Shown: one piece after another, positions 1 to 7,336 of the stretch | How the letters are laid out: every line of letters starts with the position of its first letter | Position numbering within the stretch: the first letter of the stretch is position 1 | DNA from: Candidatus Accumulibacter aalborgensis | Lineage (GTDB): Bacteria; Pseudomonadota; Gammaproteobacteria; Burkholderiales; Rhodocyclaceae | Length of the DNA: 47,093 nucleotides | NCBI RefSeq assembly: GCF_900089955.1 | Contig: NZ_FLQX01000139.1 | Location: 1-47,093 of the forward strand | Reading direction: 5' to 3' | Position numbers and translations under genes: made by a program | Notes under the pieces: generated by a model | The model's database searches: none | The model's input: only the letters and a program-made list of their open reading frames with translations | What the model was told of the DNA's origin: nothing

Positions 1-2
1 TG

Positions 3-1346
<1,344 letters not shown>

Positions 1347-1350
1347 GGGT

Positions 1351-1851
1351 TCAGTCTGTGCACTCTCCGGCCGCGGCCAGCATTCCCGACCTCAGGCTTG
1401 GCGAAATGTAATAGCCCACCGCGCACAGGCGCTCCATCAGAGGTGCCAACCGTTGCACGTGGCCAGCCCGTTTTCCCAGGAGCAGCAAGCCGCAGACACC
1501 GATCACCTGCAAGCCCAGCGCCTGGGCGGAACGTCGCCCTTGCCGCTCGTCAATCAGAATTTCCGCATCGCGTGCCAGCGCACTGGCAATAGCAGCGGTC
1601 TCCCCAGGGTCCAATTTTGTGGCTCTCACTTCCTCTGACGGAACGTCAGCCGGTATCCGGCACAGCACCCCCGACGCCACAGCCTGCCGAATCGCGGCAG
1701 CATCCTCACACTGTGACTGGGCCAGACATTCGTTGAAAACGGCTTCCGGTACGAGTACTTGGCCGAATAATTGCCCAGGCAGCCCGAGCAGGCCAAGTTT
1801 GGCCAAGGCAATCAGCGGCCCACTGTCAACGACGAGCAAGCTCTTCGACAT
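1351..1851 (-). CDS. PIN-like toxin (DUF3368 family)
   Basis: Predicted 166-residue ribonuclease-type toxin. It opens MSKSLLVVDSGPLIALAKLG, the PIN-like start with acidic D9, and continues with a middle LDPGETAAIASALA and ILIDERQGRR, typical of DUF3368 proteins whose partner is a UPF0175/Phd antitoxin. A longer frame runs upstream to 1989, but the start at 1851 gives the family N-terminus and a 26-bp overlap with the antitoxin, as expected for a TA pair. The gene sits inside the cas operon, between cas6e and cas1, with 4 bp to cas1. Family assignment is from motif recognition; activity is inferred. Confidence 0.85.
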   Translation of the reverse strand: MSKSLLVVDSGPLIALAKLGLLGLPGQLFGQVLVPEAVFNECLAQSQCEDAAAIRQAVASGVLCRIPADVPSEEVRATKLDPGETAAIASALARDAEILIDERQGRRSAQALGLQVIGVCGLLLLGKRAGHVQRLAPLMERLCAVGYYISPSLRSGMLAAAGECTD

Positions 1852-2164
1852 GGGCCAACTCGGCTTCCAGTTCATCTGCCGAAAGGCGAACCACCGACAC
1901 GCCCTGGGCGGAACAAAATTCCATGAATTCCCCAAGCAACATGCCGGCGATCTTCGCTGCCTGACGCAAGGTAATCGCCTCGTCGTCAAACAGCTTCACC
2001 GCCAATGCGGCCAGAACGCCTTTATGCAAAACCTTTTCGTCGAACGGCACGGCGATGAATACCGGGGTGCCATGCTTGGTGACAATGGACAACTCTCCGT
2101 CCTCCGCCCCCCGGATCAACTCCCCGGTACGCTCGCGCAGGTCTCGGACTGTGAAGGTTTGCAT
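1826..2164 (-). CDS. Phd/UPF0175-type antitoxin
   Basis: Predicted 112-residue antitoxin for the overlapping PIN toxin. Residues 1-45 (TVRDLRERTGELIRGAEDGE, then KHGTPVFIAVPFD) look like a Phd/YefM DNA-binding domain. Residues 60-85 (ITLRQAAKIAGMLLGEFMEF) look like the UPF0175 helix-turn-helix, so this seems to be a two-part antitoxin. The start at 2164 is chosen because GGGAG lies about 6 bases upstream; the frame extends 14 codons further without an RBS. It begins 66 bp after cas6e, so it may be read from the cas promoter, and its Phd-like domain may also autoregulate the pair. Confidence 0.83.
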   Translation of the reverse strand: MQTFTVRDLRERTGELIRGAEDGELSIVTKHGTPVFIAVPFDEKVLHKGVLAALAVKLFDDEAITLRQAAKIAGMLLGEFMEFCSAQGVSVVRLSADELEAELAHVEELARR

Positions 2165-2230
2165 GATGCTCTCCCGGAAATGGTTTGTGCCATCAAACGA
2201 TAGCACAAATCTTGCTGCCGACTCCCCGCC

Positions 2231-2950
2231 TCAAACCCGCCGCACCAGAAGCAGGCCGCAGCCGAAGGCTTTGGCGTGGCCTATGCCTTCGCGCAGGGTC
2301 TTACCGAACAAATTGGGGTCCGTCACGGTCAGCTCGCCGCTGAAATCCACGGTGGAAATTCGCAACTGCCCTTCTTTCTTGCTACCGTGCTGCTGGTAGG
2401 CTTCCACCGCTAGGCACTTCTGGTCAACGGCAAACCCGCGCAGAGGAGCGCGATCACTGAGCCAAGCGCCGGCATGTTCTTGCACCAACTCGTACAACTC
2501 CGGCCGTGGGTCTGGACTGCCGTCCGGCTGGATGCGGTCGGGTTTCCAGTCTTCCCATTTGTTCAACCCCCTTTCGACGAGCAGTGTTTTCTTGGCTTCG
2601 ATCACGACATCGTGCCGCGTTCGCTTGCCGGTTCGGCTATGGGTAACGACGGGGTTGGCACGAAGCTCGAATTGCAGCCGGTCTCCAATTTCCAGGACCG
2701 GGGCGTAGTCCCGGGGATGAATCAGCCAGGCATCGGCAGCGGGTACAGGCGGGCGCTGGGAGACAACGTAGAAACGGGGCAGTCCATCCGCATCCCGACG
2801 GCGAAACAGGAAGTCCCGCGGGCTGCCCGCTTCCGCTGGGAAGAACCGCCACAACCATTGGTGCTCGACGTAAGGGCCTGCCGAACGCGCCCAGGCGTGG
2901 GCCGCTTCCCGTTCCCGGCCGGGGACGGGGGTGATCAGGCTGAAATACAT
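2231..2950 (-). CDS. cas6e: Cas6e (CasE/Cse3), crRNA-processing endoribonuclease
   Basis: Cas6e cuts the pre-crRNA at the base of each repeat hairpin and stays bound as the head of Cascade. The product (239 aa) begins MYFSLITPV and keeps the family hallmarks: YVEHQWLWRFFP around residues 27-38, with H30 in the position of E. coli catalytic H20; RDFLFR; QFELRANPV; and the C-terminal glycine-rich loop GIGHAKAFGCGLL. The start at 2950 lies 1 bp beyond the cas5e stop; a 9-codon longer frame is less likely. It should process the lone repeat found at 7249-7275. Confidence 0.96.
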   Translation of the reverse strand: MYFSLITPVPGREREAAHAWARSAGPYVEHQWLWRFFPAEAGSPRDFLFRRRDADGLPRFYVVSQRPPVPAADAWLIHPRDYAPVLEIGDRLQFELRANPVVTHSRTGKRTRHDVVIEAKKTLLVERGLNKWEDWKPDRIQPDGSPDPRPELYELVQEHAGAWLSDRAPLRGFAVDQKCLAVEAYQQHGSKKEGQLRISTVDFSGELTVTDPNLFGKTLREGIGHAKAFGCGLLLVRRV

Positions 2951-2951
2951 G

Positions 2952-3719
2952 TCAGGACTCCTCTGCCAACAGCGCAATATGCTCGATCCGGTCGCCGAAT
3001 TGCCAACTGCGGCGGCGGATCAGGCGGTCCTTGCGGCGGGTGCTCAAGTGGATGTTTGCCCCCGCCGCTACGCCTTCCGACCAGGCCAGCTTGCGTATCG
3101 GCGCCAGTTCTTCCAGCGGTGGGCGGCCTTTCCTGTCCAGGTGCTTCCGGCGCTCAGCTTCAATCTGTGCCCGGTAGGCTTCCATGGCGGACAGCGCCGA
3201 ATCGGCCGCGAGCACGAGCGGATGCAAGGGTGCGGCGGGCGGGCACGATTTACGGCCCAGGTAAAGCACGAAATGCGGCTTTTGCAAGGCCTCCGCCAGT
3301 TCCGCCAGGGTACGGGGCGCACCGTCGAAGGCCTGCACCGCCACCAGCGAGGCGGCGTCCTGCCGGTAATCACGGGTGGACAGAATGGTGTGCAGATCGG
3401 ATTTTGGCACCGCCAGTTCGTCCCGACGCGTGGCGTGAGGACGCTTTTTCAACGCCGTCTGGCCGGGCACCTGGGCCGTGTGATAGTCGCGCAACAGGTG
3501 GCCGCCAGATTGGATGCCAACGGCAAAGCCGTAGCTCGCGGCCAGGGCGGCATGGGCAGCTTCCTCCTCCCGCCGCAGGCCCAGGGCGGCGCCAAGCAGA
3601 CCGACCAGGGCCGATTGGCCGGGATAGTCGATGCTGGGCCGGTATTCTCCGACCGCCGTATCGCCCCAAGACGCCAAAGGCGCTTGTAGTTGAAAAATCA
3701 GGAAGTCCATGGCCATCAT
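2952..3719 (-). CDS. cas5e: Cas5e (CasD), Cascade subunit
   Basis: Cas5e grips the 5' handle of the crRNA at the foot of Cascade. The 255-residue protein starts MMAMDFLIFQLQAPLASWGD, the classic Cas5e opening, and contains PSIDYPGQSALVGLLGAALG and the RDYHTAQ stretch of the family. The start codon overlaps the cas7e stop as ATGA (3716-3719), indicating translational coupling. The 3' end abuts cas6e. Length is slightly above E. coli CasD, and no motif appears damaged. Confidence 0.96.
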   Translation of the reverse strand: MMAMDFLIFQLQAPLASWGDTAVGEYRPSIDYPGQSALVGLLGAALGLRREEEAAHAALAASYGFAVGIQSGGHLLRDYHTAQVPGQTALKKRPHATRRDELAVPKSDLHTILSTRDYRQDAASLVAVQAFDGAPRTLAELAEALQKPHFVLYLGRKSCPPAAPLHPLVLAADSALSAMEAYRAQIEAERRKHLDRKGRPPLEELAPIRKLAWSEGVAAGANIHLSTRRKDRLIRRRSWQFGDRIEHIALLAEES

Positions 3720-4774
3720 TCCTGGACAAATGCTACCAGTTCGGCCAGCGAGCCCTCGCCGGTTTCGACGTTGAACTTATAGCGGTCATCGGCGCAGGCG
3801 CCATAGACCTTGTCGAAATTCACGTAGCGGCGTTCGAGTTCCTTGACCGACTTTTCCAGCATGTCTTCATTCTCGAATGGCTTGACCGGCTTCAGGAAAG
3901 CCTGGGCCAGGGATCTGGGTTGCTGGTCTCCCCTCTCGGCCAGGACATAGCTGGCGTAAGAGCGGGAAGCATGGCTGTTCTGCATGCCCGTGGGGGCAAT
4001 CTTGGTCAAGGCATGGAGAAAGGCTTCCAGACTCTTGGCCGTCAGTTCCGCGTCCCCGCCCAAGTTCGCCTGGAGGAGTTCCCGGTTGATGCAGACATAA
4101 AGGTAGAACAGGCCGGCGCCGTAGCCGCGTTCGCCAATGTGGGCGGCTCCCTTGTCGGTCTTGTTCAGATCATCCACGGCGCTAAAATAATCGTCTTCCA
4201 CCACGGATTTGTGGACGGTGATGGCGTGGGACACCTGGACCGCGGCTTCGACGTTGAACAGCGGGTTGTCCGCCAGCATGCGACCGAACATAGCGATGTC
4301 GGCTGCTTGTTGGGGTTTGCGCAGAAGCTTCAATTCCTCATCGGTGGGTGCGCTGTTGCGTGCGGCGCAGGCCTGCACCAGAGACTCGATGGCGGCTTGC
4401 TCCTCCGTCCCGAAATGGGCAAGCTGCTCAATTTCCAGGTCTTCGTCATTTTCGGTTTTCTTGTCGGACTTGATCTTGCCGAACTGGCCCGCGATGCTAC
4501 GCGCCCATTCCCGGGCGGCCTTTTCGGCGCTGCCGGCCTTCTTCAGCGCGTCAAAGACTTCCCTGCCCATGCGCTTGGTCCGGGTGCCGACATGCCCCGC
4601 AAGGGCGGTGGTGAAAATGTCCGAGGTTCTCCAGGCGCGCTTCTGGCTCTGGGAAGAAATTCGCAAGCGGGTTGCGTCGCCCACCAGGGCGGTCTTGGGC
4701 CGGCCGGTGTCGTCACGGTTGAGGTTGGAGGGCGGATAGTTGGTCAGGACATGCAACTGGACAAAGCGCGACAT
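3716..4774 (-). CDS. cas7e: Cas7e (CasC), Cascade backbone
   Basis: Cas7e forms the six-copy backbone that holds the crRNA spacer. Flipping out every sixth base of the guide is a property of this backbone and matters for the CreR match at 7179. The 352-residue protein starts MSRFVQLHVLTNYPPSNLNR and has RLRISSQSQKRAWR, the E. coli CasC signature (NRDD; RISSQSLKRA). The start at 4774 is preceded by AGGAG about 6 bases upstream; a 36-codon longer frame lacks this. The C-terminal part keeps NSHASRSYASYVLAERGDQQ. Confidence 0.97.
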   Translation of the reverse strand: MSRFVQLHVLTNYPPSNLNRDDTGRPKTALVGDATRLRISSQSQKRAWRTSDIFTTALAGHVGTRTKRMGREVFDALKKAGSAEKAAREWARSIAGQFGKIKSDKKTENDEDLEIEQLAHFGTEEQAAIESLVQACAARNSAPTDEELKLLRKPQQAADIAMFGRMLADNPLFNVEAAVQVSHAITVHKSVVEDDYFSAVDDLNKTDKGAAHIGERGYGAGLFYLYVCINRELLQANLGGDAELTAKSLEAFLHALTKIAPTGMQNSHASRSYASYVLAERGDQQPRSLAQAFLKPVKPFENEDMLEKSVKELERRYVNFDKVYGACADDRYKFNVETGEGSLAELVAFVQE

Positions 4775-4820
4775 TTTCTTCTCCTGTAAATTGGAAAGCG
4801 CGTAAAGGGGGCTAGGCTTT

Positions 4821-5387
4821 TTACTGCTTGGTCTTATCGGGCCATTGGTATGCGTAGGCCCATCGTTTTTTGACTGAGTCACTCCATGAGAGAACGTCGT
4901 CGGCTAGCGCCAGGATGTCCAAAGCCTTGCCATCCACTGTCTTGACCAAGAGCGGCAATACGCGGCGCAGGCCGGTGAACAAATCTTCCAGGTCCGGGGA
5001 GTCGAGCAATCGCAAAAAACGTAGCTCGCTGACGACCGGGCGATCCGTTTCTTTTTTTCTAACGCTCATGGCTTCAGGGAGTGAAAGAACGCCGTTTTTT
5101 TGTTTCTTCCCGTCCACATCCCCTCGCACATGAGCCAAAAGGGCAACTAACGCCGCCAAATGGTCATTGCGATATGCAGGGGCATTCTCAGGCCATCCGA
5201 CATTTAGTAGCCGGCGATATAGGCGCTGGTAGGGGGCACTGAGCGCAACTGACGTAACGGAATCAGCCCGCCTAAGGATGGCGCGGCTGGCCCGGTCGTC
5301 CTCCAGGTCTTTCCACCACTCAAGTAAACAGCCGCCGAGAGCGGTTGGCCGCAAATTGCCGACTTCCTTGTCATACCAGTTGAACAT
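4821..5387 (-). CDS. cse2: Cse2 (CasB), Cascade small subunit
   Basis: Cse2 is the dimeric small subunit that stabilises the R-loop. The all-helical 188-residue product has typical Cse2 features: an LGGCLLEWWKDLEDDRASRA segment near the N-terminus (basic and acidic helices), RLLDSPDLEDLFTGLRRVLP in the C-terminal half, and a basic tail. An AAGGA RBS for this gene overlaps the end of cse1. Lengths and order (cse1-cse2-cas7e) fit type I-E. Cse2 diverges fast, so the call rests partly on position. Confidence 0.93.
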   Translation of the reverse strand: MFNWYDKEVGNLRPTALGGCLLEWWKDLEDDRASRAILRRADSVTSVALSAPYQRLYRRLLNVGWPENAPAYRNDHLAALVALLAHVRGDVDGKKQKNGVLSLPEAMSVRKKETDRPVVSELRFLRLLDSPDLEDLFTGLRRVLPLLVKTVDGKALDILALADDVLSWSDSVKKRWAYAYQWPDKTKQ

Positions 5388-5396
5388 GTTTTTTCC

Positions 5397-7010
5397 TTAC
5401 GCAGCCTTCCTGGCTGCCTTGGTTGGCTTTTTTTCGGGGACGGGGAGGCCCAAGGCCCCAAGCAGCTTGGGGCCGCGCAGGTTCCTCTTGAGTTGGGTGT
5501 GGGCTTCGGCGATGCGGCGAGGATTCTGCCGCTCCACCTGGCCGGCGCCGACAAATTCTCCATCGAACAATCGCTCGGCAGTGTGCAGGAGAACCTGGTG
5601 CCAAGCCTGGCGCGCAGGAAGGGCATCTCGCTCGATAGCTTGTCTTTCACGGTCGATCAGGGCTTGCAACTGGCGATAGAAGGCGTCCTCGGTCCGGCTC
5701 CAGAAGGCTGCGTCCACCGCGCTGAAATCGCCCCGTGCATCGGCGCTGAACCAGGCGTCTTTCACTGCGCCGCGCAAATAGCTGGCGGCCAGGTCGGCGC
5801 TGGCCAACCACAACCCGACCTCATCCCGTATCCGCTCCAGAGCCCCGGATGCGCACTCGGCCAGGTCGTAAAGCGGCACGACGGATTCGTACCAGCAACG
5901 GGCCTTCATGTTGTCCATGTCGTAACCGAAGGCCCAGAGCCGCAAACCGCCGCCGAGTTGGCTGTGGCGGTGATCCAGCGCATGGCTGACAATGCGGGCC
6001 GCCCGCTGCTTCTTTTTGTCCGAAGTTTGGCCCAGCACCCAGGCCAGCCAGTGGCGATAACCCAGACCGCCGGGCTGGGGATGGAGCGGCAACTCGCCAT
6101 CCTTGGCCTCGTAGTAAGGCGACAAAGGGTGATTCCAGGCGCCTTTGTAGTTGAGGCCGTAGTTCTTGGTCGCGTATTGACGGATCAGCCGGTCCGATTC
6201 GCGCCCGCAGATACTGCATTGCCCGCTGGCAACCGCATCAAGGTCGAGGCGGACGCGGCGCGGCATGGCCCAGAACAGATGATCGGGATGTACTTGCGCC
6301 GGAGCCGTTTCGCCGCTCTCCTTCTGGATGGCGCTCATGTCGGCGAGCCAGGGAAAGCGGAGGTGCTCGCCCACCTTTCCGGCGTCGCCACAAGAGGCGA
6401 GGAAGACTGAGCGCTCCTGCACGTTCAGCCACAGATCGCGCCACAGACCTCCGGGCGGTTGGCCAACGAGGAGCGTGGTGAGCGGGCCACCGCCGCGCAG
6501 GCCAGTGCGATGACCGACACCGCCAGACGGCGCATTGAGTTGCAGGGTCTGCAAGGCGGTGGCTGCGCAAGCCGGGCAAAGGGAAGCAGCTTGACCACGT
6601 TTGACGAAGTGGTCGCTGTTGTTTTTCAGGGCATTCTCGCCGGGCATTTCAATCAGCAGAGCACCGATGTCATTGACCGTACCATCGTCGGCCTTGAGAG
6701 TGAAATCCTGCATGAACCGCGCTCCGGCGCCGTCGAACTCGAAGGCCTTCAACACCGGCGCAAACCATTCCGCCAAGCTGGCCGCGTTCGGCGGGGTGGC
6801 CAGCAGCTTGCGCCACTGACTGGCGCTATCCGCCGGGGTGGTAGTTTGCAGCAGTCCGATGGCGAACTGGGCCAGGGCGCCATTGAAGTCCGGCCGGTCG
6901 GCGTCGAAGGCGACGATTTCCGTGTCGGAAAACCGGGTAGGTGCGATCCATTCCCGGCTGCCGTCGCGGCGGCGTACCGGAATCCAGGGTTCATTGAGCA
7001 GCAGATTCAT
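5397..7010 (-). CDS. cse1: Cse1 (CasA/Cas8e), Cascade large subunit
   Basis: Cse1 recognises the PAM and recruits Cas3. The 537-residue product starts MNLLLNEPWIPVRRRDGSRE and carries the usual CPAC (145-148), GVGHRTGLRGGGPLTTL (about 165-180), a second CxxC (CSIC) and a helical C-terminal bundle. The start at 7010 is preceded by GGGAG seven bases upstream. A good sigma70 promoter lies at 7137-7165, giving a leader of about 120 nt. Just beyond it is a sequence matching the seed of the adjacent CreR-like crRNA, so this gene and the Cascade/adaptation genes behind it are the probable targets of autorepression. Confidence 0.96.
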   Translation of the reverse strand: MNLLLNEPWIPVRRRDGSREWIAPTRFSDTEIVAFDADRPDFNGALAQFAIGLLQTTTPADSASQWRKLLATPPNAASLAEWFAPVLKAFEFDGAGARFMQDFTLKADDGTVNDIGALLIEMPGENALKNNSDHFVKRGQAASLCPACAATALQTLQLNAPSGGVGHRTGLRGGGPLTTLLVGQPPGGLWRDLWLNVQERSVFLASCGDAGKVGEHLRFPWLADMSAIQKESGETAPAQVHPDHLFWAMPRRVRLDLDAVASGQCSICGRESDRLIRQYATKNYGLNYKGAWNHPLSPYYEAKDGELPLHPQPGGLGYRHWLAWVLGQTSDKKKQRAARIVSHALDHRHSQLGGGLRLWAFGYDMDNMKARCWYESVVPLYDLAECASGALERIRDEVGLWLASADLAASYLRGAVKDAWFSADARGDFSAVDAAFWSRTEDAFYRQLQALIDRERQAIERDALPARQAWHQVLLHTAERLFDGEFVGAGQVERQNPRRIAEAHTQLKRNLRGPKLLGALGLPVPEKKPTKAARKAA

Positions 7011-7136
7011 GGTGTCTCCCGAGGTGAAGTGTGACGGAGCGGTTTTGGAGGCCGCCTTTCCGCTTTCAGCGGCGATTGCCTGACTTTTGGAGGATCAAGG
7101 AGTCCACGCGTTGGTGTGGCGGGTGTCACAGCGCGC

Positions 7137-7165
7137 ATGTTATGTGAGGTTGCTAGCAGAGTCAA
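7137..7165 (-). promoter_or_regulatory. Putative sigma70 promoter of the cse1 (Cascade) operon
   Basis: On the minus strand TTGACT (7165-7160) is followed by 17 bp and TAACAT (7142-7137), a good sigma70 pair. Transcription would start near 7130, giving a leader of about 120 nt before cse1. The DNA just upstream (minus-strand CTTCTTTTTTGTTATTTG) is A/T-rich like an UP element, and it overlaps the CreR-like protospacer. Confidence 0.6.
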
Positions 7166-7172
7166 TAACGTT

Positions 7173-7201
7173 TTGAAGGGTGAAGGTTTTTCAAATAACA
7201 A
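7173..7201 (+). promoter_or_regulatory. Possible promoter of the CreR-like RNA
   Basis: On the plus strand TTGAAG (7173-7178), 17 bp, then TAACAA (7196-7201) forms a moderate sigma70 match pointing at the lone CRISPR repeat. Predicted start is near 7208, about 40 nt before the repeat. The AAG PAM is the second half of this -35 box, and the protospacer fills the spacer and -10. If real, the crRNA would also repress itself. Weak consensus; inference. Confidence 0.35.
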
Positions 7202-7210
7202 AAAAGAAGT
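7176..7210 (+). promoter_or_regulatory. PAM and partial protospacer for the CreR-like crRNA
   Basis: AAG at 7176-7178 is the canonical type I-E PAM. The next 16 bases (7179-7194) match the first 16 bases of the 7276-7307 spacer at 14 positions. The mismatches are position 6, which is not paired in I-E R-loops, and position 9. Bases 17-32 do not match beyond chance (4 of 16). Such a seed-limited match should allow Cascade binding without full R-loop formation and Cas3 cutting. The site lies about 11 bp upstream of the cse1 -35 box. Confidence 0.75.
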
Positions 7211-7248
7211 CCATTTTGCTCAGCTCATGTTTGTGAGAAACTCGCGCC

Positions 7249-7275
7249 GTTCCCCGCACGTGCGGGGATGAACCG
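7249..7275 (+). CRISPR. Lone type I-E CRISPR repeat
   Basis: A 27-base core that starts GTTCCCCGCACGTG and ends GATGAACCG. It contains the perfectly palindromic CCCCGCACGTGCGGGG (Cas6e hairpin) and is the standard proteobacterial I-E repeat. It is not followed by an ordinary array: only one further, decayed repeat is present. Confidence 0.88.
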
Positions 7276-7309
7276 GGTGATGGCTTTTCAATCGGCTATA
7301 TGCGATCTC

Positions 7310-7336
7310 GTTCCTCGCCTAAGCGGGGCTTGCGCC
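7310..7336 (+). repeat. Decayed second repeat overlapping the cas3 3' end
   Basis: Begins GTTCCTCGCC exactly 61 bp after the first repeat and matches it at about 18 of 29 positions. All six stem pairs are kept: CCTCGC, loop CTAA, GCGGGG, with one G.U wobble. Cas6e could therefore still recognise it. It contains the cas3 stop codon (7319-7321), so the same bases serve a protein and a structured RNA on opposite strands. Confidence 0.7.

Larger units (their letters stand above)
7249..7336 (+). ncRNA. CreR-like cas-regulating crRNA (two-repeat mini-CRISPR)
   Basis: One intact I-E repeat, one 32-nt spacer (7276-7307) and a decayed second repeat sit exactly one 61-bp unit apart, in the gap between cas3 and cse1 and opposite in strand to both. 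The first 16 spacer bases match the cse1 promoter region next to an AAG PAM. Known CreR RNAs are degenerate mini-CRISPRs that guide the host's own Cascade to a cas promoter through a short seed match; this arrangement fits that description. Transcription, processing and repression are inferred and not shown. Confidence 0.75.

Noticed and set aside
2474-4789. 771-codon plus-strand frame opposite cas6e-cas7e
   Set aside because: Antisense shadow of GC-rich cas genes; no RBS or recognisable domain, and the minus-strand genes are unambiguous.
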